Below are positions 39,974 through 48,609 of a stretch of 64,000 nt of DNA, piece by piece. The DNA lies in the NCBI RefSeq assembly GCF_014054985.1, contig NZ_CP059569.1:62001-126000 (forward strand), given 5' to 3'. This DNA comes from Kingella oralis. Lineage in GTDB: Bacteria; Pseudomonadota; Gammaproteobacteria; Burkholderiales; Neisseriaceae. The stretch's first letter is position 1. Every line of letters starts with the position of its first letter. A program made the position numbers and the translations under genes. Below the pieces are notes generated by a model that searched no databases, was not told the origin of the DNA, and saw only the letters and a program-made list of their open reading frames with translations.

Positions 39974-42550
39974 TCAAGCAAAAACCAACTCCCCATCGCG
40001 CGCTTCCACGCGAATGGTGCTTTCAGGCGCGTAACGCCCTTCCAGCAAGGCTTTTGCCAACGGGTTTTCAATCTCGGCTTGAATCGCCCGTTTGAGCGGA
40101 CGCGCGCCGTAAACAGGGTCAAAGCCCGCTTGCGCCAACACATCCAACGCCGCTTCCGAAACCTCCAAGCGCAGGTTTTGTTCCGCCAAACGTTTTTTCA
40201 GGCTGTCTAATTGGATTTGCGCGATGCTGCGGATGTTCGCCGCGTTCAAGCCGTGGAACACCACCACTTCGTCAATACGGTTAATCAGCTCGGGGCGGAA
40301 ATACGCTTTCACATCTTCCATCACCGCCGCTTTCACCGCATCGTAATCCGACGTGTCGCCCATCGCCTGAATCGCTTGGCTGCCGATGTTGCTGGTCATC
40401 ACGATGACCGTGTTTTTAAAGTCCACCGTGCGTCCTTGTCCGTCGGTCAAACGTCCGTCGTCCAACACTTGCAGCAGAATGTTGAACACATCGGGATGCG
40501 CTTTTTCCACCTCGTCCAGCAAAATCACGCTGTATGGCTTGCGGCGCACTTGCTCGGTCAGATAGCCGCCTTCTTCGTAGCCCACATAGCCCGGAGGCGC
40601 GCCGATTAAACGCGCGATGCTGTGTTTTTCCATGTATTCCGACATATCAATGCGGATAAGGTGGTCTTCGCTGTCAAACAAGAAGCCTGCCAACGCTTTG
40701 CACAGCTCGGTTTTGCCCACGCCGGTCGGGCCTAAAAACAGAAAGCTGCCGTAAGGCTTGTTCGGGTCGGCCAAACCGCTGCGGCTGCGGCGGATGGCAT
40801 CGGACACCGCGCGCACCGCTTCATCCTGCCCCACCACGCGGCGGTGCAGCACATCTTCCATTTTCAGCAGTTTTTCACGCTCGCCTTCCATCATTTTGGA
40901 CACGGGAATGCCCGTCATGCGCGACACAATTTCCGCGATTTCTTCCGCGCCCACTTCGGTGCGGAACAACGTATTGTGTTTTTTCAGGCTGCCTGAACGC
41001 TCCGCATCTTTCAGTTGCAGCGTCAATTTAGGCAGCTCGCCGTATTCCAATTCCGAAGCCAAGCCATAATCGCCCGCGCGTTTGGCTTGCTCAATGCGCG
41101 TTTTCAGATTATCAATCTGCGTTTTCAAATCGCTCATGCTCACCGAAGACGCTTTTTCCGCCTTCCAGATTTCGTCCAAATCGGCGTATTCTTTTTCCAA
41201 GCCCGCGATTTCTTCGTCAATCAGCGTTAAGCGTTTTTTGCTTGCTTCATCGCTTTCTTTTTCAACGTGCATCCGCTCCATTTTGAGCTGGATGATGCGG
41301 CGGTCCAGCTTGTCCATTTGCTCGGGCTTGGAATCAATTTCCATTTTGATGCGGCTTGCCGCTTCGTCAATCAAATCAATCGCCTTATCGGGCAAGAAGC
41401 GGTCGGTGATGTAGCGGTTGGAAAGCTCTGCCGCCGCCACAATCGCAGGGTCGGTAATATCTACGCCGTGATGGATTTCGTAACGCTCTTGCAAGCCGCG
41501 CAAAATCGCAATCGTGTCTTCCACGCTCGGCTCGTTCACCAACACTTTTTGGAAGCGGCGTTCCAGCGCGGCATCTTTTTCAATGTATTGGCGGTATTCG
41601 TCCAAAGTGGTCGCGCCGATGCAGTGCAGCTCGCCGCGCGCCAGAGCGGGTTTGAGCATATTGCCCGCGTCCATTGCGCCATCGGTTTTGCCCGCGCCCA
41701 CCAGTGTGTGAATTTCATCAATAAAAATCAAGGTGTTGCCATCGTCTTTGGCTAAATCGTTTAACACCGCTTTCAAGCGTTCTTCAAATTCGCCGCGATA
41801 TTTCGCGCCCGCAATCAATGCCGCCAAATCCAGCACCAGCAAGCGTTTGCCACGCAGGCTTTCGGGCACTTCGCCGTTCACAATGCGCTGCGCCAAGCCT
41901 TCCACAATCGCGGTTTTGCCCACGCCCGGTTCGCCAATCAGCACGGGGTTGTTTTTGGTGCGCCGTTGCAGCACTTGAATGGCGCGGCGGATTTCGTCAT
42001 CGCGCCCGATAACGGGGTCTAGCTTGCCTTCGCGCGCGCGTTCGGTTAAATCGGTGGTGTATTTTTTCAACGCATCGCGTTGGTCTTCTGCGTTTGGATT
42101 GTCCACGGTTTGTCCTTGGTTGAGTTTTTCAATCGCTTGGTTGAGCTTGGCTTCGGTTACGCCCGCGTCTTTCAAAATTTTGCCGGTTGCGCCGTTTTCT
42201 TGGATTAAACCCAGCAAAAACAATTCGCTGGCAATGTAGGCATCGCCGCGTTTCACCGCCGCTTTGTCCATCAGATTCAGCGCGTTTTGCAGCTCGCGGC
42301 TGGGGAACATTTCGCCGCCTTGCCCCGACACTTTCGGCAGCGCGTTTAGGGCAGCCTGAACGCCTTGTTTAATCTGCGTGATGTTGCCGCCCGCTTGCAC
42401 CAAGAGCGCCGCCGCGCCGCTGTCGTTGTCGTTGAGCAGCGCCTGCAAAACGTGCACGGCTTCCAAATAGCCGCAATCGCTTGCCATGGCTTGGCTTTGC
42501 GCTTCTTGCAAGGCAGCCTGAAATTTGGTGGTTAATTTGTCATATCTCAT
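39974..42550 (-). CDS. clpB: ATP-dependent disaggregase ClpB
   Basis: Hexameric AAA+ chaperone that rescues aggregated proteins with DnaK. The 858 residues match E. coli ClpB (857). Domains in order: Clp-N repeats (1-145), first ATPase with GEPGVGKT (about 205), the long coiled-coil middle domain (about 400-520), second ATPase with GPTGVGKTE (about 608), and the C-terminal small domain. DUS-coded QEAQ..., FQAA and GSLKKHN appear at the N terminus and before the second ATPase. AAGGAAA precedes the ATG. Confidence 0.97.
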   Translation of the reverse strand: MRYDKLTTKFQAALQEAQSQAMASDCGYLEAVHVLQALLNDNDSGAAALLVQAGGNITQIKQGVQAALNALPKVSGQGGEMFPSRELQNALNLMDKAAVKRGDAYIASELFLLGLIQENGATGKILKDAGVTEAKLNQAIEKLNQGQTVDNPNAEDQRDALKKYTTDLTERAREGKLDPVIGRDDEIRRAIQVLQRRTKNNPVLIGEPGVGKTAIVEGLAQRIVNGEVPESLRGKRLLVLDLAALIAGAKYRGEFEERLKAVLNDLAKDDGNTLIFIDEIHTLVGAGKTDGAMDAGNMLKPALARGELHCIGATTLDEYRQYIEKDAALERRFQKVLVNEPSVEDTIAILRGLQERYEIHHGVDITDPAIVAAAELSNRYITDRFLPDKAIDLIDEAASRIKMEIDSKPEQMDKLDRRIIQLKMERMHVEKESDEASKKRLTLIDEEIAGLEKEYADLDEIWKAEKASSVSMSDLKTQIDNLKTRIEQAKRAGDYGLASELEYGELPKLTLQLKDAERSGSLKKHNTLFRTEVGAEEIAEIVSRMTGIPVSKMMEGEREKLLKMEDVLHRRVVGQDEAVRAVSDAIRRSRSGLADPNKPYGSFLFLGPTGVGKTELCKALAGFLFDSEDHLIRIDMSEYMEKHSIARLIGAPPGYVGYEEGGYLTEQVRRKPYSVILLDEVEKAHPDVFNILLQVLDDGRLTDGQGRTVDFKNTVIVMTSNIGSQAIQAMGDTSDYDAVKAAVMEDVKAYFRPELINRIDEVVVFHGLNAANIRSIAQIQLDSLKKRLAEQNLRLEVSEAALDVLAQAGFDPVYGARPLKRAIQAEIENPLAKALLEGRYAPESTIRVEARDGELVFA

Positions 42551-42596
42551 GTTTTCGTTTTCCTTTTTTCGTTTGGAAGATTATTCAATGCACACG

Positions 42597-42624
42597 ATAT
42601 AAGGCTAGTCCAACAAAAAACAAG
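42597..42624 (-). promoter_or_regulatory. possible heat-shock (sigma-32) promoter of clpB
   Basis: On the minus strand CTTGTTT (plus 42618-42624) and CCTTATAT (plus 42597-42604) are 13 bases apart, similar to the CTTGAAA / CCCCATNT pattern. The match is moderate; expectation for clpB supports it. Confidence 0.4.
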
Positions 42625-42706
42625 CGCGATTTTTCAGGCTGCTGAAAATTTGTTTTGTTTGAAAACAGTCTGTTGCATTTTTCAAGAGCGCGCGGCGGAA
42701 ATTTGC

Positions 42707-42735
42707 TTGCCAGTAAATGTAAAAATTGGTATAGT
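42707..42735 (+). promoter_or_regulatory. promoter of tRNA-Ser
   Basis: TTGCCA (42707-42712) and TATAGT (42730-42735), 17 bases apart, with the mature tRNA starting 16 bases after the -10. Confidence 0.75.
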
Positions 42736-42750
42736 TCGCCGCTTCAAGAC

Positions 42751-42840
<90 letters not shown>

Positions 42841-42848
42841 AGGTTTCC

Positions 42849-42880
42849 ATCCCCAAGAATTTCGGTTCTTGGGGATTTTT
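42849..42880 (+). terminator. terminator of tRNA-Ser
   Basis: ATCCCCAAGAA and TTCTTGGGGAT around TTTCGG, followed by TTTT. Confidence 0.92.
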
Positions 42881-42956
42881 CATGCACGGATAAAACAGAG
42901 GCAGCCTGAAAACGGGCGAAATGGTTTTCAGGCTGACTTTTGTATGCGCGGAATGT

Positions 42957-43574
42957 TTAGGCGAAGGGCTCTTCGCCGGTGTCGATTTGCCGTGTGAACG
43001 CCCATGCGGCAAGGCAGGCTTCGTAATCGGCAAGGGGGATGCGCAGGGTAAGGCGGCAATCTAGCTGCAAGTCTTGTTGGATGATGCTGGCGTGGTGGTT
43101 TTTGGCGATGCGTAGGGCTTCGTTGAGCATGGGGTAGTCGCAGCGCAGGTAAACGGTTTTTTCTATGTTTTTCTCAACGATGGTGGCAGCCTGAAACGCC
43201 ATTTGGCTGGCGGTTTTGTAGGCATGGATGAGACCGGGCACGCCCAGCAGTGTGCCGCCAAAATAGCGCACCACAATCACCAGCACGTCGGTGAGTTCAA
43301 AGGAATCTATTTGCCCGAGAATGGGGCGGCCTGCGCTGCCGCTGGGTTCGCCATCGTCGTTGGCGCGAAATTGGTTGCCGTCTGTGCCGATGCGGTAGGC
43401 GTAGCACCAATGGCGGGCTTTGTGGTGGGCTTGCCGCTGGGCTTCAACGTGGGCTTTGGCTTCTTCGGCAGTGCGCACGGGATAGGCGTAGGCGATGAAG
43501 CGGCTGCCTTTGTCTTTGAACTCGGCGCTGACGGGGGCGGCTAGGGTGCGGTAGGTGGTAGGCGGTGCGGGCAT
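42957..43574 (-). CDS. yigZ: YigZ/IMPACT-family protein
   Basis: A 205-residue cytoplasmic protein. The N-terminal UPF0029 (IMPACT) domain shows KGSRFIAYAYPV, HWCYAYRIG, NDDGEPSGSAGRPIL and VIVVRYFGGTLLG, all highly typical, and a small C-terminal domain follows. The molecular role is not settled; eukaryotic relatives regulate the kinase GCN2. No clear ribosome site was seen; inverted DUS pairs surround the upstream region (43585-43680). Confidence 0.9.
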   Translation of the reverse strand: MPAPPTTYRTLAAPVSAEFKDKGSRFIAYAYPVRTAEEAKAHVEAQRQAHHKARHWCYAYRIGTDGNQFRANDDGEPSGSAGRPILGQIDSFELTDVLVIVVRYFGGTLLGVPGLIHAYKTASQMAFQAATIVEKNIEKTVYLRCDYPMLNEALRIAKNHHASIIQQDLQLDCRLTLRIPLADYEACLAAWAFTRQIDTGEEPFA

Positions 43575-43635
43575 AATGGCTGTTTTCAGGCTGCCTCTGA
43601 TGGATAGGGCAGCCTGAAAAGGGGAATAACGGTAA

Positions 43636-43682
43636 TAAAAGGCAGCCTGAAAATGACTTGCGTGTTTTCAGGCTGCCTTGAT
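43636..43682. terminator. DUS hairpin downstream of slyD
   Basis: AAAGGCAGCCTGAAAATG and its complement TTTTCAGGCTGCCTT. It lies just after the slyD stop on the minus strand; a second pair is at about 43583-43622. Confidence 0.65.
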
Positions 43683-43690
43683 GGGAGGGA

Positions 43691-44170
43691 TTAGTGGTGA
43701 TGCCCGTGTGCGCCATGCACATGGCCGTGGGCGATTTCTTCTGCGCTGGCTTCGCGCACGGCGGCAACCGTGCCTTTGAAGCGGATTTTCATGCCTGCGA
43801 GCGGGTGATTGCCGTCCACCACGGCTTTGCCGTCGGCAACGTCGGTTACGCGGTAGATAATCACGCCGCCGTGTTCGGGGTCGTCGGCTTCAAACATCAT
43901 GCCGGGCTCCACTTCCACGGGGAACACTTTTACGTCTTCAATGCGCACCAGCTCGGGGTCTTGCTCGCCGAACGCGTCTTCGGGCTGCATGGTGATGTCC
44001 ACTTCGTCACCCACGTTTTTATCGTGCAGGGCTTCTTCCACCAGCGGGAAAATGCCGTCGTAGCCGCCGTGCAGGTATTCGATGGGTTCTTGGGTTTTGT
44101 CTAACAGGTTGTTATCCGCGTCGTACATTTCGTAGTGCAGCGACACAACGGAGTTTTTTTGGATGCTCAT
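43691..44170 (-). CDS. slyD: FKBP-type peptidyl-prolyl isomerase SlyD
   Basis: A 159-residue cis-trans prolyl isomerase and metallochaperone. The FKBP domain has the SlyD-type insert-in-flap layout (YLHGGYDGIFPLVEEAL, PEDAFGEQDPEL). The C-terminal tail is His-rich (HGHVHGAHGHHH), shorter than in E. coli, and should bind nickel or zinc. AAGGAAA precedes the ATG. Monocistronic. Confidence 0.93.
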   Translation of the reverse strand: MSIQKNSVVSLHYEMYDADNNLLDKTQEPIEYLHGGYDGIFPLVEEALHDKNVGDEVDITMQPEDAFGEQDPELVRIEDVKVFPVEVEPGMMFEADDPEHGGVIIYRVTDVADGKAVVDGNHPLAGMKIRFKGTVAAVREASAEEIAHGHVHGAHGHHH

Positions 44171-44503
44171 GGGGTTTCCTTTGGGCGAATGCTTGGTTTC
44201 AGTTTCGCGGTTGCGAAGCGACGGAGTATAACATAGGCGGATGGGCCGCGCTGGATGTTGCGCGGTGGCAACAGGAACGGCGCGCGGATTGGGTTTGATT
44301 TCAGTCGATTATTTCCGCATCGGCGTGTTTTTATGCGGACAAAATCTGTTTCAACACAAATAAATATACGATTTGATTGCGCAGTAGTCTAATTTCATGC
44401 ACAATGCGCGAGTTTTGTGGCAAGCGAGTAGCTAAATAACATTCATTTTGCTGACTCGTTTTGCTTTTTATTCAACGATAAAAAATATTTGAAGGTGTTA
44501 AAC

Positions 44504-44812
44504 ATGAAAAAATCACTACTGTCTGTTGCTTTGATGTCTTTGTTGCTGGCTGCTTGCGGCGACAACAAACCTGCTGCCAGCCAAGCGGCTTCTGCGGCGC
44601 AAGAAGCGGCTTCTACCGTAGCTGCCGAGGGCGCGTCTGCTGCTTCTGCGGCACAAAACGCGGCTGTTGAAGCGGCTTCTAACGCGCAAGCGGCCGTTAA
44701 TTCTGCTGCTTCCGAAGCCAAAGGCGCAGCTTCTGATGCGATGTCTGCGGGTGCTTCTATGGTGGAAGCAGCGGCTTCTAAGGTGGCTGCGGCGGCTTCT
44801 GCTGCTAAATAA
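44504..44812 (+). CDS. small Ala/Ser-rich lipoprotein
   Basis: 102 residues. Signal peptide MKKSLLSVALMSLLLAAC with lipobox LLAAC, then a low-complexity chain almost wholly of Ala, Ser, Glu, Val and Gln with heptad-like spacing (SAAQEAAS, NAAVEAAS). It is predicted to be one long amphipathic or coiled helix in the periplasm, as for small Lpp-like lipoproteins. GAAGG before ATG 44504 supports the start. Function not known; the strong terminator after it suggests a well expressed single gene. The 330 bases upstream hold only its promoter region, where I could not fix boxes. Confidence 0.85.
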   Translation: MKKSLLSVALMSLLLAACGDNKPAASQAASAAQEAASTVAAEGASAASAAQNAAVEAASNAQAAVNSAASEAKGAASDAMSAGASMVEAAASKVAAAASAAK

Positions 44813-44877
44813 TGCAGAAAACCCGTATTCGCGGCTTGCTGTTGAATAGGGGTTTTTAGCTGGCAACAGCTGCGATG

Positions 44878-44915
44878 CAAAGGCTGGATACTTTTGGGTA
44901 TTCAGCCTTTTGTTG
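44878..44915 (+). terminator. terminator of the Ala-rich lipoprotein gene
   Basis: AAAGGCTGGATAC and GTATTCAGCCTTTT around TTTTGG, then TGTTGTTT. Confidence 0.88.
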
Positions 44916-44933
44916 TTTGGGAAGGGGAGGATG

Positions 44934-45067
44934 GGCAGCCTGAAACCTTTGCAAAACCCGCAACCCATGGAGCGGCGGCTTGCCGATGTTGCCAACCGGT
45001 GAAGCCCTGTTGAATACGCCATTGGGCAACGAGCCGTCGCTGTGCCATTTTAGATTTCAGGCTGCCT
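44934..45067. repeat. DUS-bounded double-hairpin repeat, copy B
   Basis: Same family as copies A and D. Landmarks: GCAGCCTGAAACCTTTGCAA, CATGGAGCGGCGGCTTGCCG, GAAGCCCTGTTGAATACGCC, GGCAACGAGCCGTCGC and CCATTTTAGATTTCAGGC. Between this copy and copy C (45068-45285) I see no gene. Confidence 0.75.
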
Positions 45068-45285
45068 CAGGGCTTTTGCAAAGGTGGCAGCCTGAAAAAA
45101 GGGGCGGTGGCGGATTATGGGTTGGCGGCGGAATGATTGTAAAATGGCAAGTTTGTAGGGGATTTCGGGCGCAATGGCTATTTTGCCGGCGGGATGTTCG
45201 GATGCTTGCGGCGCGGGGGATGATGGTTTCGCGGGAAACGGTTGATTGCATGGTTTTCTGCGGATGTTTGTTTAATTTAATGGAT

Positions 45286-45421
45286 TTCAGGCTGCCTGAA
45301 ATCTTTGCCAAGCGGTTTTTTGGATGGAGGCAATGCGTATTGCAATCCGTCCTTGTCGGTGAGCCGCCGACGCTCCATTGTGTGTTTAAGACTCTTTGGC
45401 AAAGATGGTTTCAGGCTGCCT
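45286..45421. repeat. DUS-bounded double-hairpin repeat, copy C (partial match)
   Basis: Opposite orientation to copy B. It keeps the core GTCGGTGAGCCGCCGAC (45355-45371) and GCTCCATTG next to it, and the outer DUS, but the left half is unrelated to the other copies. It lies directly before pcnB. Confidence 0.65.
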
Positions 45422-45441
45422 TGCGGTTTAAGGAAGTTGGT

Positions 45442-46770
45442 ATGTTTAAAAATTTGATAAAGCGGGTGCTGCCGAAAAAACGCGCGGCGGGCAAGGTGCA
45501 TTGCGTGCGCCATGCGGTGAAGCTGGCTGTGCGCAATCAGGCAGCTTTGCGGGTGTTGGAGAGCTTGCATCGGGCGGGGTTTGAGGCGTATTTGGTGGGC
45601 GGTGCGGTGCGCGATTTGCTGCTGGGCATCGAGCCGAAGGATTTTGATGTGGCAACCAGCGCCACGCCCGAGCAGGTGCATCGTTTGTTTCGCCGCAGCC
45701 GGATTATCGGGCGGCGGTTTCAGATTGTGCATGTGATGCAGGGCAGCGAGACGATTGAGGTGAGCACGTTTCGCAGCGGCGGGCGCGTGATGCAGAATGC
45801 GAGCGGGCGGATTATGCGGGATAACGCGTATGGCTCGTTGGAGCAGGATGCGATGCGGCGTGATTTCACCTGCAATGCGCTGTATTACGATGTGGCGGCG
45901 CAGCAGGTGCTGGATTTTCACGGCGGCTGGGAGGATGTGGCGGTGCGGCGCTTGGTGATGATTGGCGATGCGGCGGAGCGGTATCAGGAAGACCCTGTGC
46001 GGATGCTGCGGGCGGCGCGCTTGTCGGGGAAACTGGGCTTTGCGGTGGAGGCGGCAACGGCGGCGCCGATTGGGGAGATGGGGCTGCTGCTGCGGCATGA
46101 GCCTGTGGCGCGGTTGTTTGATGAATTGTTGAAAATTTTGTTGTCGGGCAATGCGGCGGGGTGTTTGGCTGCCTTGCGGCGGCTGGGCTTGACGGAGGCG
46201 GTGCATCCTTTGCTCTCGGCGATGTTGCGGGCGGCAGATGGCGGGGCGCAGCATGTTGGTCTGCTGACTTTGCAGCAGACGGATGCGCGGCTGGGGGCGG
46301 GCAAATCGGTGTCGGTGGGGTTTATGCTGGCGGCGTTGTTTTGGCAGGATGTGGACGGGCGTTGGCAGGCTGAAATGGGGTGTGGCACGGGGGCGGCTGC
46401 GGCGATGGGCGCGGCGGTGAACGGCTTGCGCGACGATATGGAGCGCGGCTGGGGCGTGCCGCAGCGTTATTCGGCGACGATGCGGGAGATTTGGCTGTTG
46501 CAGCCGCAGTTTGCGCATCAGCGCGGCGGCCGTCCGTTTCGTTTGCTGGCGCAGGCGCGGTTTCGCGCGGCGTATGATTTTTTGCTGTTGCGCGCGCAAA
46601 TGGATGAGGATTTGCAGCCGCTGGCGGATTGGTGGATGCGCTTTCAGCACGCTTCGGATGCGGATAAGCGGGCGATGGTGGAGGCGGCGGGACAACAGAG
46701 TGGCGCGGCTGCTGGGGCGGGCGGGGCGAAGAAGAAACGGCGGCGTAGGAAGAAAAGCAGCGGGGAGTAG
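45442..46770 (+). CDS. pcnB: poly(A) polymerase
   Basis: Adds 3' poly(A) tails to RNA and so speeds decay. The protein is 442 residues. The class II nucleotidyltransferase site is LVGGAVRDLLLG...KDFDVATSATPEQV (about 50-78), with the metal-binding aspartates in DFD; the RNA-binding neck has REDPVRMLRA-like YQEDPVRMLRAARL. The C-terminal tail is very basic (KKKRRRRKKSSG). AAGGAAG fixes ATG 45442 although the frame stays open far upstream. Base use is strongly G-rich, like sbmA and the first TSUP gene. Confidence 0.93.
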   Translation: MFKNLIKRVLPKKRAAGKVHCVRHAVKLAVRNQAALRVLESLHRAGFEAYLVGGAVRDLLLGIEPKDFDVATSATPEQVHRLFRRSRIIGRRFQIVHVMQGSETIEVSTFRSGGRVMQNASGRIMRDNAYGSLEQDAMRRDFTCNALYYDVAAQQVLDFHGGWEDVAVRRLVMIGDAAERYQEDPVRMLRAARLSGKLGFAVEAATAAPIGEMGLLLRHEPVARLFDELLKILLSGNAAGCLAALRRLGLTEAVHPLLSAMLRAADGGAQHVGLLTLQQTDARLGAGKSVSVGFMLAALFWQDVDGRWQAEMGCGTGAAAAMGAAVNGLRDDMERGWGVPQRYSATMREIWLLQPQFAHQRGGRPFRLLAQARFRAAYDFLLLRAQMDEDLQPLADWWMRFQHASDADKRAMVEAAGQQSGAAAGAGGAKKKRRRRKKSSGE

Positions 46771-46797
46771 ATGCGTTTCAGGCTGCCTTTGGATGCA

Positions 46798-46938
46798 GAG
46801 GCAGCCTGAAATTTAAAATGGAGCGGCGACGGCTCGTCGCCAAATGCTTGGTTCAACAGGGCTTTACTGATTGGAAAAATGTCGGCGAGCCGCCGACGCT
46901 CCATTGGCTGCAAGTTTTGCAAAGGTTTCAGCCTGAAA
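46798..46938. repeat. DUS-bounded double-hairpin repeat, copy D
   Basis: The best preserved copy, inverted relative to A and B. It has two hairpins: GGCGACGGCTCGTCGCC (46825-46841) and GTCGGCGAGCCGCCGAC (46881-46897), each next to a GGAGC or GCTCC box, and DUS-like ends. It follows pcnB directly. Confidence 0.78.
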
Positions 46939-46987
46939 AGGCTTGAATTGAATGGATTGAGGCAGCCTGAAAACGGTTATACGGTTT

Positions 46988-47269
46988 TCAGGCTGCCTCA
47001 AATTTCGCTTTTAAAATCAAGACAAGCATAGAAAGCAAAAATAATCCCACGATAATGAACGCCAATCTTTTGTACCAAAGGCTGGCTCGCGCTTCTCGTT
47101 TTTCAACGGCGCGCATCTCGTCTTGAAAGCGTTTGAGCGCGTGGTCTGTATGCTTTATTTCTGCGTTCAGCGTTTCTAATATTGCTTGCAGGCGTTGTTC
47201 TATTGCTTCTAATTCGCTTGTAATTTGGCGAATGTCGTTGTCATTGTCGTTTTGGTTGGGAGTGTTCAT
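46988..47269 (-). CDS. small coiled-coil protein with C-terminal membrane anchor
   Basis: 93 residues. The N-terminal two thirds is a charged coiled coil (about 12-62, heptad pattern EAIEQRLQAILETLNAEI), followed by one membrane span (RLAFIIVGLFLLSMLVLIL). It is tail-anchored with the coil probably in the cytoplasm. The stop codon and last residues (FEAA) are supplied by a DUS. No family recognised. Confidence 0.72.
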   Translation of the reverse strand: MNTPNQNDNDNDIRQITSELEAIEQRLQAILETLNAEIKHTDHALKRFQDEMRAVEKREARASLWYKRLAFIIVGLFLLSMLVLILKAKFEAA

Positions 47270-47425
47270 TTTCTGTTTTTTGTTGATTGGAAACAGGCAG
47301 CGGTTGGCTTAAAGCTGTTTATTGCCCGCCATTAAGGTAGCCTGAAAACGGTTTGTGGTATCCAACGCGGGTTATCCGTTTTCGCTTCGCTGAAGCCTTT
47401 GGTTTTAGCTTCGCTGAAACTCGCT

Positions 47426-48160
47426 TCACTCGTTTTCAGGCTGCCGATACACGCATTCGCTGCCCAAACCGTCCAAATAGGCTTCGTGGGCGGCGGCTTC
47501 ATCGGCATCGGCGTGCAGCACGATAAGGCTGTCGGCGCGGAAGACGGGTGCGGGGGCGGCGGTTGTTTGGGCGGCGGGCGCGGCGGTTTCTGCTTCGTCT
47601 TCCAGCACGTCGGTCAGGCTGAATTGGTTGCGCGTCATGGCAAGGTACACGCCGCCGAGCAGTTCGCAGTCGATGAGCGCGCCGTGCAGCACGCGGCGGC
47701 TTCTGTCCACGCCCAAGCGGTTGCACAGCGCGTCTAGGTTGTTTTTTTGCCCCGGGTATTTGTTGCGCGCCATTTCCAGCGTGTCGATGACGCTGCACAC
47801 GCTGTCAATCGGGGGCAGCCCGACGCGGGCGAATTCGGCGTTGAGAAAGCCGATGTCGAATTTGGCGTTGTGGATGATGAGCTCCGCGCCTTTGAGAAAA
47901 TCGAAGATTTGTTGGGCGACTTGGGCAAAAACGGGCTTGCCTTCAAGTTGGTCTAGCGTGATGCCGTGGATGGCGGCGGCTTCGGCGGGGATGTCGCGCT
48001 GGGGGTGGATGTAGAGATGGAGGGTGTTTTCGGTGAGCTGGCGGTTCACCATTTCCAGCCCCGCGAATTCAATCAGGCGGTCGGGGTTTTCGGCGGCGGA
48101 GTGGTAGAAGCCTGTGGTTTCGGTGTCGAGGATGATTTGGCGGGGGTGGGCTGGGGTCAT
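47426..48160 (-). CDS. dnaQ: DNA polymerase III epsilon subunit (proofreading exonuclease)
   Basis: A 244-residue 3'-5' exonuclease of the replicative polymerase. Exo I is ILDTETTGF (Asp12, Glu14), Exo II HNAKFDIGFL, Exo III HGALIDCELLGGVY. The C-terminal part (about 185-244) is the linker and alpha-binding tail; it ends CVYRQPENE, where the last residues and stop come from a DUS. The gene starts weakly (AAGAAAG). Confidence 0.94.
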   Translation of the reverse strand: MTPAHPRQIILDTETTGFYHSAAENPDRLIEFAGLEMVNRQLTENTLHLYIHPQRDIPAEAAAIHGITLDQLEGKPVFAQVAQQIFDFLKGAELIIHNAKFDIGFLNAEFARVGLPPIDSVCSVIDTLEMARNKYPGQKNNLDALCNRLGVDRSRRVLHGALIDCELLGGVYLAMTRNQFSLTDVLEDEAETAAPAAQTTAAPAPVFRADSLIVLHADADEAAAHEAYLDGLGSECVYRQPENE

Positions 48161-48251
48161 GTTGTATGCTTTCTTGGTTTTGCAGAATGTTGATAAATCG
48201 TTTTCAGGCTGCCTAAGTGGGGATGTAGGCAGCCTGAAAACGGGTTGGGGG

Positions 48252-48464
48252 TTATTGATAGGGGTTTTCTACGCCGGCGACGAGTTGCTGCAAGTAGTCG
48301 CGCAGTTGCTGTTCGCTGCATCCCATCAGGAGTGCGTCTTCAAACGCGTCTTGCGCGGCTTGGTAGAGTTCGGCCATGTTTTGGTTCATCACTTTGATTT
48401 TTTCGGTGCAGGAGACGGGGCTGCCGTCGTCGCTGAACCATTTGGGCATGGTGGGTTGCGGCAT
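48252..48464 (-). CDS. small conserved protein upstream of dnaQ
   Basis: 70 residues (MPQPTMPKWFSDDGSPVSC...), acidic, mainly helical. AAGGA six bases before ATG 48464 supports this start; an ATG at 48482 is less likely. The block CTEKIKVMNQN and DAFEDALLMGC resembles a short protein family that I recall from other betaproteobacteria without known function. It lies about 90 bases upstream of dnaQ on the same strand. Confidence 0.72.
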   Translation of the reverse strand: MPQPTMPKWFSDDGSPVSCTEKIKVMNQNMAELYQAAQDAFEDALLMGCSEQQLRDYLQQLVAGVENPYQ

Positions 48465-48609
48465 GGTGTGTCCTTGTGGCATTGGGGCAGCCTGAAAACG
48501 ATAAACGGGCGCTTGGGCTGTTTATGGTTTTCAGGCTGCCTATTGTTATGTGGATTGTGTTATGCGGATTGGGTTTGCCCAAAGCGTGGCAAATCGGCTT
48601 TCAGGCTGC

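Noticed and set aside
45277..46695. A 472-codon frame on the minus strand
   Set aside because: Antisense to pcnB; very rich in Arg, His, Pro and Gln as expected from the complement of a G-rich gene.
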